This document shows positions 1 to 9,281 of a stretch of DNA of 64,000 nucleotides, piece by piece. The stretch is from Alphaproteobacteria bacterium (GTDB lineage: Bacteria; Pseudomonadota; Alphaproteobacteria; Rhodospirillales; WMHbin7): NCBI GenBank assembly GCA_015231795.1, contig JADGAX010000002.1, forward strand, positions 248,001-312,000, given 5' to 3'. The notes beneath the pieces were generated by a model. The model had not been told where the DNA came from. It was given only the letters and a program-made list of their open reading frames with translations, and ran no database searches. How positions within the stretch are numbered: position 1 is the first letter of the stretch; each line of letters begins with the position of its first letter. The position numbers and the translations under genes were made by a program.

Positions 1-483
1 ATCCCAGTTCTGCTTGAGGCCCTGGAAATCAGCGGATCTCGGGCGCTGATTGTCGGGAGCGGTCCACTGGAGAACCTTGTCATTAGTGCATCAACCAACT
101 CTCAAGGCATGATCTCGTGGCTGCCGTCACTGCCCAACGAGCAGCTGCCGCGAGCCATAGCAGAGGCGGACATGTTCGTTCTGCCTTCTCTGTGGGAGGG
201 TCATCCAAAAACGCTGATAGAGGCCATGTCGGCGGGAGCGGCTGTTATTGGCGCTGACTCTCCTGGAATTAATGGCGTGATCAAGCCCGAGACGACGGGC
301 CTGCTGTGCCCCGCCAATGCCAGTGGCTTGGCACAAGCCATTTCCCGCCTCAAGACCCAACCATTGCTAAGGAAAGAACTTGGAGAAAGGGCGCGGCAAT
401 TTGCCTGTGAATCCTGGTCGTTGGAACGTATCCTCCAACTAGAGCTGGCCCTTATCAAGGAATTTGCTGGAACTAGCCCATGA
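1..483 (+). CDS. GT4-family glycosyltransferase, C-terminal part (5' truncated)
   Basis: The reading frame is open from the first base, so the gene starts outside the window; 160 residues remain. The visible part is the nucleotide-sugar-binding half of a GT-B glycosyltransferase. It carries the family's E-x7-E donor motif in WEGHPKTLIEAMSAG, followed by the usual PGINGVI and TGLLCP segments and a C-terminal helix that crosses back to the N domain. GT4 enzymes retain anomeric configuration and use NDP-sugars at the cytoplasmic face of the membrane. The stop codon overlaps the next start (ATGA), so it is translationally coupled to the methyltransferase. Donor and acceptor cannot be read from this fragment. 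Confidence 0.85.
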   Translation: MPVLLEALEISGSRALIVGSGPLENLVISASTNSQGMISWLPSLPNEQLPRAIAEADMFVLPSLWEGHPKTLIEAMSAGAAVIGADSPGINGVIKPETTGLLCPANASGLAQAISRLKTQPLLRKELGERARQFACESWSLERILQLELALIKEFAGTSP

Positions 484-1247
484 TGCGACTTTTGTTTAAG
501 GCGCTTGCCGCCATCTCCCGTCGGCTGCCCGCCTCCTGGGTTGAAGCTCTGGTTCTGACCTTGATCAACGCCAGGGCCGATTCCTTGCCCTCGCCACAGG
601 GCCTGCGGATGCTCTTTCGCCTGGACAACCGCCTTTACGAAGCGCAAAGCAGACTGGCGCAGCGACATGATGGCGGGACCCATCCGAAGCATCGCATCAC
701 GCGCTATCACGATTTCTTCGTCGATCGCATTGGCGGGGGCGAACGCGTTCTGGATGTGGGGTGCGGCAAGGGCGCCCTGTCCTTTTCGTTGGCGACGCAG
801 GCTGGCGCACAGGTGACCGGCATCGATCTATCAGCCGATAATATTGCAACGGCAAAGCAAAGATTCAAACACGCGAGTCTTTCCTTTCTTGAAGGGGACG
901 CCCTTAGCGCGTTGCCGGAAGGTCGGTTCGACGCAGTCATTTTGTCCAATGTGCTTGAGCATCTGCCCGAGCGCCCCGCTTTTCTCAAGCGCCTGATGAC
1001 CGCCTCGTGTGCTCGCAAAATCTTGCTGCGCGTGCCTTTGATTGAGCGCGACTGGCGCGCCCCTTTGAAGCGTGAGTTGGGCGTCGAGTGGCGAACAGAC
1101 CCGACCCACCACATTGAATACACTTTGCAGGAACTGGCCGATGAGCTGCAAAGCGGCGGCTTGACTGTTGACGAAATCAAAGTGTGTTGGGGAGAGGCAT
1201 GGGTTGTCGCCCATCCAGTCGCGATGGAGGGCGGGCATGAAGTTTAG
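480..1247 (+). CDS. Class I SAM-dependent methyltransferase
   Basis: A 255-residue protein with a Rossmann-type SAM-binding core. Motif I is VLDVGCGKG at about residues 90-98, an acidic residue ends strand 2 (GIDLS), and the post-motif ILSNVLEHL is typical of COG2227/UbiG-like methyltransferases. The first 80 residues are a helical extension not needed for SAM binding, perhaps for acceptor recognition. It overlaps the glycosyltransferase upstream by 4 nt and its end overlaps the start of the membrane protein downstream, so the three form one translational unit. The context suggests methylation of a glycan or lipid-linked sugar. The exact substrate is unknown. Confidence 0.8.
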   Translation: MMRLLFKALAAISRRLPASWVEALVLTLINARADSLPSPQGLRMLFRLDNRLYEAQSRLAQRHDGGTHPKHRITRYHDFFVDRIGGGERVLDVGCGKGALSFSLATQAGAQVTGIDLSADNIATAKQRFKHASLSFLEGDALSALPEGRFDAVILSNVLEHLPERPAFLKRLMTASCARKILLRVPLIERDWRAPLKRELGVEWRTDPTHHIEYTLQELADELQSGGLTVDEIKVCWGEAWVVAHPVAMEGGHEV

Positions 1248-2853
1248 CCCGTTCGGCTCATCGGCCGCCCTGCTGTTCTGGAGCGGCATATATACCCTTG
1301 TCTGGTTCAACATTACCTTTACGACTTATCCGGGTTTTTGGCTGGTCGATGAGGAAATGGCCATTCACAGCCTGGGGCATGGCGCTTACATTGACAACCT
1401 GTTGGTTGCTGGAAACGGTCACGCCAACAGCTTCTTCCAATTTCTGCATCCGGGCTTGCCGTTGCAGCTATGCGCTTGGCTTGCCTATCGCCTGACATCG
1501 CCAAATCCCTTGGCTGCGGCGCCCGATGTGTTTCACGCTACTTTGCTCAACCCAGAACCTTTTCATCTTGCCACTCAGACGATGGGCTGGGTGATCGTTC
1601 TTTTGGGCCTTTTTCTCATCTGGAGGCAGTTGCGCGATGTTGGCCTTGTCGCAGCTTTCGTCGCTTTAAGCCTGCCGTTCGCCTGCCAAGGCAATTGGTC
1701 CGTTGGCTTCTGGCGGTTGGATAGCGAGACCTTTTCTCTTGTGCTGGCTGCCGCCTACTTTGGAGCGCTTGGCTTGGCGCTGACCAGAATGCCAGCCAAA
1801 AACTGGTTTTGGCCCGGCTGGTTCTGGCTGGGCGCGCTTTTGGGCTGCGCCTATCTGAACAAAGTCAGCCACATTTCCTGGTTTGCGGGGGCTGCAGCCG
1901 GATGGCTTGGCTGGTTGTGGTTTCGTAAAGCCAGTGCGCGGGTTGCCGCGCAGACAGTCGGCTCAGTCCTGATCGGCGGATTTGTAGCGGGCTTAGTAGG
2001 CCTCCTTATCATGGGTCCCAGACAATTTTATCAGATGCTTCATTTGCACTGGCGGATCGCCACGCATAGCGGCACGATCGGCGAAGGGACTGTCGGCTTT
2101 GTCGATGCCGCTTCGTTGGTTTTGCCGACGGATCCAGCCTTCTTTTTGGCGATAGCGATACTGCTTCTGGTTTGTCTTCGCATCTGGCTGAAACGTGGCG
2201 ATCCCACCTGGCTGGCAAGGCACGCGCCCATGGCCGCTGCGCTTGGCATAGCCGTGCTGGCAGGCCTGCTGATCATTTTGCGCCAGAAGTCGGACCATTA
2301 CTTTTCGCCGACGGCGGCTCTTCTCCCCATGTTGGCTCTGTGGCTGTTTCAGGCATGGGATCGCCGAATCGCTTACGTCCTTCTTCTGGCTCCCCTGGCC
2401 GCCATTATTCCCATCAAGGACAGCTGGCACCGAGCGGCGAGCAGAGCGGCCGTCGCCATGGAGCGCCAGGCGGAGATTGACGAGATCTTGGCCCTGCCGC
2501 TTCCAGAAGGTCAAATCCGTCTTTGGTCTTTCAAAGTGCAAACGCCCCATTACCTGCGCAGACTTGCCGTCGAACAGTCGGGGATCCGCAGCCTTTCCAA
2601 GGTTGCCGACCTCATACATCCCCAGGATTTCGACTTCAATATTTGGAACAAAATGGTTCGCCTGGACGATGGCTGGCACGACCAAAACGAATTGCCATGG
2701 CGTCTCGCTATTTTCGAACGGCGATACTTCAAACAAATATCGGACTTGCCTAAAGCCTTCCAAGATTCCGCGTTTACCTACAATTTGCGCAAACGCCATA
2801 TCTGGGTCGAACGCCATCCAAGCGCCCAAATGCCGGGGCTTGCCCCTGGTTAA
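1237..2853 (+). CDS. Polytopic membrane protein, GT-C / PMT-like
   Basis: The start chosen is the ATG at 1237. It has a GGAGG six bases upstream and overlaps the preceding stop; the frame is open further upstream but that part is antisense-like filler. The 538-residue protein has roughly 10-11 hydrophobic segments. A soluble loop after TM1 contains an acidic pair (LVDEEMA), reminiscent of the catalytic Asp/Glu region of GT39/GT83 polyprenyl-phosphate-sugar transferases. It ends in a soluble C-terminal domain of about 130 residues. A periplasmic glycosyltransferase using a lipid-linked sugar would fit the neighbours, but I see no decisive motif. The alternative is an uncharacterised O-antigen-locus membrane protein. 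Confidence 0.6.
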   Translation: MKFSPFGSSAALLFWSGIYTLVWFNITFTTYPGFWLVDEEMAIHSLGHGAYIDNLLVAGNGHANSFFQFLHPGLPLQLCAWLAYRLTSPNPLAAAPDVFHATLLNPEPFHLATQTMGWVIVLLGLFLIWRQLRDVGLVAAFVALSLPFACQGNWSVGFWRLDSETFSLVLAAAYFGALGLALTRMPAKNWFWPGWFWLGALLGCAYLNKVSHISWFAGAAAGWLGWLWFRKASARVAAQTVGSVLIGGFVAGLVGLLIMGPRQFYQMLHLHWRIATHSGTIGEGTVGFVDAASLVLPTDPAFFLAIAILLLVCLRIWLKRGDPTWLARHAPMAAALGIAVLAGLLIILRQKSDHYFSPTAALLPMLALWLFQAWDRRIAYVLLLAPLAAIIPIKDSWHRAASRAAVAMERQAEIDEILALPLPEGQIRLWSFKVQTPHYLRRLAVEQSGIRSLSKVADLIHPQDFDFNIWNKMVRLDDGWHDQNELPWRLAIFERRYFKQISDLPKAFQDSAFTYNLRKRHIWVERHPSAQMPGLAPG

Positions 2854-2936
2854 GCAAGGGGATATTTGCTATATGATTCCGCAAATGGGGTGCCAACCCT
2901 TAAGTCGTTAGATTCGTTCCGTATCGAGGCCACTTG

Positions 2937-4445
2937 ATGAAAGTCCTTCTGGTCAACCCACCGGCCGAGAATGTCAGGTCGGGAAATCCCGATGAAGAGC
3001 AATTCCTCGACACCAAGGATTTTGGGCTGTTCCCACCCCTGGGCCTTCTTTACGTCTATAGCTACCTTGAGGCCCACAGTCAGGGGCACGAGCTGCATTT
3101 CCACGATTGCGTGGGGGAAAAGCTGTCGCATCAAGATCTTCGCCTCATCTTGCGGCAGATCAAGCCCGACATCGTCGGCGTAACGTCATTTACGGTTTCT
3201 TTAATCGACGTGATTGAAGTGGCTCGCATGGTGCGCGAGGAATCGCCACAGGCCCATATCTGCATGGGCGGGCACCATCCCATCGCCTTCCCCATTGAGG
3301 CGGCCCAAACCAAGGAGTTCGACTCCATCATCGTGGGCGAGGGTGAATATGCCTTTACCGATCTGGTGCGGGCGATTGAATCCGGCGGCGACATAACGCA
3401 AATCGAGGGCGTTTATACGGCCAAATCGATACTGCCCTATATCGGCCAGCCGATGGCTCAGGACAGACGCTTCTTGCAAAGCGTGATGGTCCCTCCTGCC
3501 TATGTCGATAATTTGGACGATCTGCCGCCACCCAATCGCAAACTTATTCGTCAAATCAATTACCATAGCACCGTAGGCGTCAGCGGCAATCTAGCGACCA
3601 TCATAACAACGCGGGGCTGCCCTTATTTGTGCGCATTCTGCGATGTGCCCTACAAAAAATACAGGCAGCGCAGCGTGGATCTCGTTCTTGACGAAGTCCA
3701 GCAGTGTCTGGACATGGGATATGACGAATTTCATTTCTATGATGACTTGTTCAATGTCAATCCACGCAAGGTCATCGAGTTTTGCGATGCCGTTGAACGA
3801 CGCGGCATGAAATTCGCTTGGGACTTCAGAGGCCGGGTCAATGCCGTGACCCGCGAAAGCCTTGAAAGGGCCAAGCGCGCAGGACTTCGTCAGATATCGT
3901 TTGGCGTTGAGACGGGGACCAACGAGGGTCTCGACTACCTCAAAAAGGGCACCAACGTTCAGCAGATCCGTGACGCGTTCCGCTGGTGCCGGGAACTGGG
4001 CATACGCACGGTTGCCGACTATATTCTGGGCTTTCCTTTCGAGAAATCAGCCGATGACGTCAGACGCAATATCGACTTTCTGATCGATCTCGATCCCGAC
4101 TACGCCCTCTTTAGCATCTTGCAATTGCTGCCCAACACCGCCCTTTACCGCGAGGCGGTCGCCAAGGGATTGGTGAAAGATGGATCATGGGAGGCGTTCT
4201 CAGCCAACCCCAGCCTAGACTTCAAAGTCGAACATTGGACCGAGCATCTAAGCCTGGCCGAACTGATTGCCCTCAGGCGCGAGGCCTATCGCAAACTTTA
4301 CCTCAGGCCTAGCTACATTTTGCGCAACATTCTGCAAACCAGAACACCCCACGAATTCATGCTGAAATTCAGGGGGTTCTTGCTTTTGTTGGGCGGCGTC
4401 GCCAGTTCTATGCGGCATCGACTGCTAACTTCCAACCGCGCCTGA
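2937..4445 (+). CDS. B12-binding-domain radical SAM protein
   Basis: 502 residues from the ATG at 2937 (a TTG lies one codon earlier; GAGG is about 9 bases upstream of the ATG). Residues 1-145 form a cobalamin-binding-like Rossmann domain (MKVLLVNPP and VGEGEYAF are typical), but the classic DxHxxG cobalt ligand loop is not present. The radical SAM 4Fe-4S motif CxxxCxxC is intact at C228, C232 and C235, followed by a TIM-barrel with SFGVETGT. The family includes C- and P-methylases and ring-forming enzymes such as BchE and HpnP. Between methyltransferases and glycosyltransferases it may methylate an unactivated carbon of a sugar or lipid. The substrate is inferred only from position. Confidence 0.8.
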   Translation: MKVLLVNPPAENVRSGNPDEEQFLDTKDFGLFPPLGLLYVYSYLEAHSQGHELHFHDCVGEKLSHQDLRLILRQIKPDIVGVTSFTVSLIDVIEVARMVREESPQAHICMGGHHPIAFPIEAAQTKEFDSIIVGEGEYAFTDLVRAIESGGDITQIEGVYTAKSILPYIGQPMAQDRRFLQSVMVPPAYVDNLDDLPPPNRKLIRQINYHSTVGVSGNLATIITTRGCPYLCAFCDVPYKKYRQRSVDLVLDEVQQCLDMGYDEFHFYDDLFNVNPRKVIEFCDAVERRGMKFAWDFRGRVNAVTRESLERAKRAGLRQISFGVETGTNEGLDYLKKGTNVQQIRDAFRWCRELGIRTVADYILGFPFEKSADDVRRNIDFLIDLDPDYALFSILQLLPNTALYREAVAKGLVKDGSWEAFSANPSLDFKVEHWTEHLSLAELIALRREAYRKLYLRPSYILRNILQTRTPHEFMLKFRGFLLLLGGVASSMRHRLLTSNRA

Positions 4446-4451
4446 CGCGAC

Positions 4452-5216
4452 ATGGAAGAACAAGTTTACGCCTACCACAATGAAGAGGAGGGTCGCCACT
4501 GGTGGTTCGTCAGCCGAAGACGAGTCCTGACCCCTTTGATTGATTTCTGCATGCGCCAGCATCGCGACGACTTGATCGTCGATGTGGGCTGCGGCACTGG
4601 AGGAACGGTCAGCGATCTTTCGCCCCGCTTCGCCTGCATTGGCATCGACCACTCCCAACAGGCCATCGCCATGGCAAGGGGCAAATACCCTCACTGCCGG
4701 TTCGTTTGCGGCCCACTAGAGAGCGAATTGCCCGCGCTGGCGCCGAACGTCGCGCTTTACACATTGATGGACGTTCTTGAACATATCGAAGATGATCGTG
4801 GATTCTTGAACCAGATCGCTATCGTCATGCGGCCCGGTTCAAGGCTATTGATCACTGTGCCCGCCGACATGTCGCTATGGAGCGAACATGATGTTGCTGC
4901 TAGGCATCTGCGCCGCTACGATTCCGAGACGCTGGCAGCGCTATGGAAGAATCAACCACTCAAATTGGTTGCGGCAACGCCCTTCAACGCTAGGCTCTAC
5001 CCGCTTATCCGAATGGCTCGCTTGATCGGAAAGTGGTTTGGCGTTTTCAATGGTAGAGGGGGACGGGACCTTGCCACGCCTCCCTGGCCGATCAACAGGC
5101 TTTTGACGGCCATATTTTCTAGCGAACAGCGCCGAATTTCTTCGCTTGTATCTCCGGCGGGGGGGCGGCCGTTTCGGCGTGGCACAAGCCTTCTGGCGTT
5201 GCTTGAGCGAATCTGA
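4452..5216 (+). CDS. Class I SAM-dependent methyltransferase
   Basis: 254 residues starting six bases after the radical SAM gene. Motif I is VDVGCGTGG at about residues 43-51, then GIDHS for SAM ribose contact and DVLEHIEDD as the post-motif. The N-terminal YHNEEEGRHWWFVSRRR is a signature of a methyltransferase subfamily often found in glycan and lipid loci next to membrane GT2 enzymes. A C-terminal amphipathic region (RLYPLIRMARLIGKWF) could contact the membrane. It lies between a radical SAM enzyme and a membrane-bound GT2, so a lipid-linked sugar or polyprenyl intermediate is a reasonable but unproven substrate. Confidence 0.78.
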   Translation: MEEQVYAYHNEEEGRHWWFVSRRRVLTPLIDFCMRQHRDDLIVDVGCGTGGTVSDLSPRFACIGIDHSQQAIAMARGKYPHCRFVCGPLESELPALAPNVALYTLMDVLEHIEDDRGFLNQIAIVMRPGSRLLITVPADMSLWSEHDVAARHLRRYDSETLAALWKNQPLKLVAATPFNARLYPLIRMARLIGKWFGVFNGRGGRDLATPPWPINRLLTAIFSSEQRRISSLVSPAGGRPFRRGTSLLALLERI

Positions 5217-5277
5217 TGATGTCTTGGCGTCACCCGACAACTGATGTATAGCAAGAAGGAAGGAGGGGGGCGGATCA

Positions 5278-6288
5278 TTGGAAACGCAGGGGAAACTAGG
5301 CATCTTGATGGCAACCTACGACGACTGGATGTCGGTAGGCCATATATTGCCCGTCATCGACGCAACTCTGCATCAACTTGGCCATAAAGCGCATGTTGTG
5401 ATCGTCGATGATTCGTCGCGTCATTTCGAAGGCAAGGAACAAATCCGCCCGGAAAACTTCAAAGCCATCGAAGCCATCGACGAAATTCAACTGGGCAGCA
5501 ATCAGGGCAACCAGCGCGCCCTTGCGGTTGGCCTTGGATATATCGCCAGAAACTTGATGTTTGACGCTTTGGTCGTCATGGACTCCGACAACGAGGACAA
5601 GCCGGAAGACTTGCCGGCTCTGCTTAAGGCATATCTAGACCACCAGGGCGCAAAAATCGTATTTGCCGAAAGGACGAAGCGGTCTGAAAGCAGCGTTTTT
5701 AAGTTTTTCTACGTCCTCTATAAATGGCTGTTCAAATTTTTGACCGGCCATTCGATTTCGATGGGAAACTTCTGCATTATTCCTTGGCATTCCATCAGAC
5801 GCATTGCGCACTTGGCAGAACTTTGGAACCATTTTCCAGTAAGCGTCATGCGTTCCGGACTGTCTTTCGCCAAAATACCGACAACGCGGGGAATTCGTCT
5901 TTTCGGAAAGGGCAAAATGAATCTCGTCCGATTGATCATACATGCCTTCAGTGGATTCAGCATTCATGCCGACGTCATCGCCGTGCGGATCATGCTTCTC
6001 GCCACTGGGCTGGTCGGCGTTTTTCTTCTTCTGACCATGGCGGGCGTCATCATTCATTTCACCAACGATATTTTCGTGCCTGGCTGGACGTCGCAATTCC
6101 TGTTTCAGTTCCTGCTGCTGGCCACCATGGTCATGTGCACGGCCGTCGTGGTGCTGATCTCCGTCCTGTCCATGCGCATGCAGCCGCCGTTGGTGCCCTT
6201 CCATGATTACTCAAAATTCGTTTTTGAAATCGTTCGTCAAGAGTGCGGACGCGAAGGCTTGGCGCCCTACAAAATTGAGGCTTCATGA
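5278..6288 (+). CDS. Membrane-anchored GT2 glycosyltransferase (DPM/GtrB-like)
   Basis: 336 residues. The likely start is TTG at 5278, because a strong purine-rich Shine-Dalgarno (aaggaggggg) sits just upstream; the next in-frame ATG at 5308 would cut into the first beta strand. The GT2 fold shows in VIVDDSS and in the DxD-like VVMDSDNED. Two C-terminal transmembrane helices lie near residues 235-260 and 270-300. This architecture matches dolichyl/undecaprenyl-phosphate sugar synthases, which put one sugar on a polyprenyl phosphate at the inner membrane. It overlaps the following methyltransferase by 4 nt. The sugar is unknown. Confidence 0.75.
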   Translation: METQGKLGILMATYDDWMSVGHILPVIDATLHQLGHKAHVVIVDDSSRHFEGKEQIRPENFKAIEAIDEIQLGSNQGNQRALAVGLGYIARNLMFDALVVMDSDNEDKPEDLPALLKAYLDHQGAKIVFAERTKRSESSVFKFFYVLYKWLFKFLTGHSISMGNFCIIPWHSIRRIAHLAELWNHFPVSVMRSGLSFAKIPTTRGIRLFGKGKMNLVRLIIHAFSGFSIHADVIAVRIMLLATGLVGVFLLLTMAGVIIHFTNDIFVPGWTSQFLFQFLLLATMVMCTAVVVLISVLSMRMQPPLVPFHDYSKFVFEIVRQECGREGLAPYKIEAS

Positions 6289-7064
6289 GCCTACGACCGG
6301 CGCAGGAGAATCGAAGGTTGGCCCTGACCAGAGATGGATCGAATTTGGGGATTCTGCTGCGCGAGCGTTATAAGTTTCTAGGCGCATATGTGAATAGCGG
6401 AGATCGCGTCCTTGAAATTGGCGCCGGGATCGGCATAACGACGCGTTACCTGCCGGCCGTCAATCTGATTTGTACCGACGTGGAAGCCAATCCCTGGATC
6501 GATGCCCTGGCGGATGGCCAGGCGCTGCCCTTTCCCGACGCTTCTTTCGACGCCGTTGTTTGCATTGCGGCGCTTCATCACATGCGCCACCCGCTTCTTG
6601 CCCTGCGCGAGATGGCGCGCGTTCTAAAGCCCAGCGGAAAAGCGCTGATCATGGAAGTTCACGCCAGCCTGCTTCTTCGCATGTTGCTTAAAATTACCGG
6701 CCACGAATATGTTGATAGGAATGTCGATCCCTTCGGACCAAACAGCTGCCAATCAAGACAGGGCGGCAACTGGGACGGCAACAACGCAATTGGCGATTTG
6801 TTGTTCGCAGATCGCAAGCGAATCGCCGAGGCTCTGCCTTCGCTCAAGATCATCCATCACCGCTATACCGAATCGTTTCTTTTCGTCAACTCGGGCGGCG
6901 TCAATTACAAGACCCCGCACATACCGCTGCCGACAATCGTTCTTGAGCTGGTGGTTGCCCTGGATCGATGGCTTGGAAAAATGGCGCCCGATGTCTTTTC
7001 AATCTGCCAAGAGATCGTCCTGGAGCGCGAGCAAGCGGGCTTTACCCCTTCACCGCGATCCTGA
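6285..7064 (+). CDS. Class I SAM-dependent methyltransferase (Methyltransf_11 type)
   Basis: 259 residues with motif I VLEIGAGIG at about 42-50, TDVEANPW for strand 2 and FDAVVCIAALHHMRHP as the Methyltransf_11 signature. An insertion around residues 135-170 (rich in Asn and Gly) precedes the C-terminal strands. The start overlaps the GT2 stop (ATGA). Its 3' end overlaps the convergent O-antigen ligase by 23 bp, which marks the end of this plus-strand transcription unit. It is the third methyltransferase in a 6-kb stretch, which points to a heavily methylated product; the site of methylation is not predictable. Confidence 0.78.
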   Translation: MSLRPAQENRRLALTRDGSNLGILLRERYKFLGAYVNSGDRVLEIGAGIGITTRYLPAVNLICTDVEANPWIDALADGQALPFPDASFDAVVCIAALHHMRHPLLALREMARVLKPSGKALIMEVHASLLLRMLLKITGHEYVDRNVDPFGPNSCQSRQGGNWDGNNAIGDLLFADRKRIAEALPSLKIIHHRYTESFLFVNSGGVNYKTPHIPLPTIVLELVVALDRWLGKMAPDVFSICQEIVLEREQAGFTPSPRS

Positions 7065-8244
7065 ACAACAAGACCGCAAACATGACGCTGGAGAGCCACC
7101 AGTTCTGCCAGGTTCCAAAGCTAAGTTGCGCCTGCACCGCATAACCCATGAACGTCGCTACGGCGAAAGCGCCCGCCACGCGGTCGCTCATCACACGCTC
7201 AAGCCTGCGGCCAACAAAAAGCAGGGCGGTCAAGTAGAGAACGGCGCCCACCACTCCTAATTCAAGCCAGATCTGAAGCGCGCTGCTGTGGGGGTGCAGC
7301 GGCATAAACTCGGCAATCGTGTCGGGGATGTTCTCGCGCCCACCAGGTATCTCTCGCGATGCGTCCAACCCCCAGCCGAAGAACGGTTTCTCCAAGAATC
7401 GCGCAACGCCAAATCGCCAGATTTCAAATCGATGCCCCAGCGACCAGGATTTTACTTCATGTCGCAAGACCAACATATTGGGGGCTATGAAAAAATGTAT
7501 AATAAAGGGCGTGGCGAGAAAATACGCGGCTAGGCCGCCATAAGCCAGTCGCAGCATCCAACGCCCGAACAACAGGGCCACGCCGAAGCCAAGGGCGGCG
7601 AGGACCATACCAATCAGAGGCGTCAACGCGTTGCCGCCCCAAACCGCCAATATCGCCAAACACATAAACGCCAGGGCTGACGCGCGCCCTGCCGTCTTAA
7701 ACAGGCAAAATGCGATGGGCCACGAAAACAAGGCCAGCAAGGCGACGCCGTTGTTGATATAGGTGATGTAGTCGTTGCTGCCCGGCCCGCGCTTCAGGCC
7801 TTTAAGCCAAGTCATGATCGACAGGTCAGTCACGATATCTAGGCCAACCAGAACCAAAAGAGCTATGCCGCTGCCAGCCGCCAGTCTGATAAGCCGGTGG
7901 AGCCGGTCGGACGGGAGGAGCGTGATCAATTCGGACAGGAAATAGCCCGCCGTCAACAGAACGGCCAGCCGTGGCGCCAGCAAAGCCGAGTGCGCGGGCG
8001 CAACCGACCACAGCGACGTCGTCAGGCCCCAGACGAGCAATGGCGCAAAGACACTCGCCAGCCACGGCCACTCCATATGGCGCGCATTCGCTCGCAGACG
8101 CGGATCGAGCGCGGCCAAGGCGGCGCCCGCCAGCAATAGGGTTGTTGTCCCCTTAGAGGCGTAGTGGGCGACAAATGGCAAGCACAGCAGCAAGCAGGAA
8201 ACGACCGCCGCCCCCCACGCGCCGTTGTCAGACCGTCGGCTCAC
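7042..8244 (-). CDS. O-antigen ligase / Wzy-type polymerase (Wzy_C family)
   Basis: The start chosen is GTG at 8244, forming a GTGA overlap with the upstream dehydratase stop; the frame stays open further upstream, inside that gene, and is not needed. The 400-residue protein has about 10-11 transmembrane segments. A large loop before the last helices contains GWGLDASREIPGG and HPHSSALQIWLELG, the Wzy_C/WaaL signature with its conserved Arg and His. Such proteins either polymerise O-units or ligate polysaccharide to lipid A-core at the periplasmic face. Sequence alone does not separate the two. A paralogue with the same loop lies at 14930-16153. Confidence 0.8.
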   Translation of the reverse strand: MSRRSDNGAWGAAVVSCLLLCLPFVAHYASKGTTTLLLAGAALAALDPRLRANARHMEWPWLASVFAPLLVWGLTTSLWSVAPAHSALLAPRLAVLLTAGYFLSELITLLPSDRLHRLIRLAAGSGIALLVLVGLDIVTDLSIMTWLKGLKRGPGSNDYITYINNGVALLALFSWPIAFCLFKTAGRASALAFMCLAILAVWGGNALTPLIGMVLAALGFGVALLFGRWMLRLAYGGLAAYFLATPFIIHFFIAPNMLVLRHEVKSWSLGHRFEIWRFGVARFLEKPFFGWGLDASREIPGGRENIPDTIAEFMPLHPHSSALQIWLELGVVGAVLYLTALLFVGRRLERVMSDRVAGAFAVATFMGYAVQAQLSFGTWQNWWLSSVMFAVLLFRIAVKG

Positions 8245-9206
8245 TCTGGCTTTTCCATCGCGGCTTCGATCATCGTCTTGATGATGTCCTTCATCCGCAT
8301 TTTTGCTTGCCAGCCCAGAAGCCGCCCGGCCTTGGAAGGATTGCCGACGCTGACGGCAAGGTCGCTGGGCCTGTACAAAGACGAATCCGTTTCGACGTGG
8401 TTGTGCCAATCCAGTCCTTCGCTACGGAAGGCTTCGGCAACGAATTCCTCCAGCGTGTGGCTTTCGCCGGTGGCAATGACGAAATCTTCAGGCCGCTCGA
8501 AAGCCAACATGCCAACCATCGCCTCGACATATTCTGGTCCCCAGCCCCAATCGCGCCTTACGTCCAGCCGTCCCAGTTTCAGCTTCTCTTGCGAACCGGC
8601 GGCGATGCGCGCGGCGGAATCGACGATCTTGCGGGTCACGAAGCGGGCTGGCCGCAAAGGAGATTCGTGGTTGAATAGAATGCCCGAGCAAGCGAACAGC
8701 CCGTATGCCTCACGGTAGTTCGCCACCTCCCAAAAGGCCGCCGCCTTTGCCACCGCATAGGGACTGCGGGGCCGAAACGGCGTTTCCTCGTCGGCGGGTC
8801 CATGCTCGGTATTTCCGAAGCATTCCGATGAACAGGCGTTGTAGAAGCGCAAGCCGCCCCCCAGCATGCGCATCGCCTCCAGGATGTTGAGAGTGCCGAT
8901 GGCGTGGCTTTCCAACGTCTCGGCAGGCTGGCCGAAAGAAAGTCCAACCGAGCTTTGCCCGGCCAGATTATAGATTTCCGTGGGTTCGACGCGCGTGATG
9001 GCCTGAATGACGCTGCGAAAATCGGTCGGCACGGCGGAAAGCGTGCGCACATGCTGGCGGATTTCAAGTCGGGAAAGATTGGCGAATGTCGCCAACTCGG
9101 CATCTCTGGACGTGCCGTGAACCTCGTAGCCCTTGTCAAGCAGATGGCGAGCCAGATAGGCTCCGTCCTGCCCCGAAACGCCAAAGATCAAAGCCTTGCC
9201 GCTCAT
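8241..9206 (-). CDS. gmd: GDP-mannose 4,6-dehydratase
   Basis: 321 residues of the extended SDR family. The NAD(P)-binding motif is GVSGQDG at about 9-15, the SSE catalytic segment is at 126-128 and the YxxxK pair is Y150/K154. NHESPLRPARFVTRKI and RDWGWGPEYVEAM match Gmd rather than the related RmlB or GalE. The enzyme makes GDP-4-keto-6-deoxy-D-mannose, the precursor of GDP-rhamnose, GDP-fucose, GDP-6-deoxytalose and perosamine. No dedicated reductase (Rmd, Fcl) is adjacent, so the next step must be encoded elsewhere or by one of the other SDRs here. The protein is slightly shorter than most Gmd enzymes. It is divergent from the gene at 9282. Confidence 0.88.
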   Translation of the reverse strand: MSGKALIFGVSGQDGAYLARHLLDKGYEVHGTSRDAELATFANLSRLEIRQHVRTLSAVPTDFRSVIQAITRVEPTEIYNLAGQSSVGLSFGQPAETLESHAIGTLNILEAMRMLGGGLRFYNACSSECFGNTEHGPADEETPFRPRSPYAVAKAAAFWEVANYREAYGLFACSGILFNHESPLRPARFVTRKIVDSAARIAAGSQEKLKLGRLDVRRDWGWGPEYVEAMVGMLAFERPEDFVIATGESHTLEEFVAEAFRSEGLDWHNHVETDSSLYRPSDLAVSVGNPSKAGRLLGWQAKMRMKDIIKTMIEAAMEKPE

Positions 9207-9281
9207 GCCGCTTTCCCTGGTTGCGATAAGGCTTTCATACGTTATCCTCTGCCGTTGCTCAACCTCTAAGAACCGAACGTC

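Noticed and set aside
1993-2829. A 278-codon minus-strand open frame
   Set aside because: Antisense to the polytopic membrane protein; low-complexity composition and no ribosome binding site.
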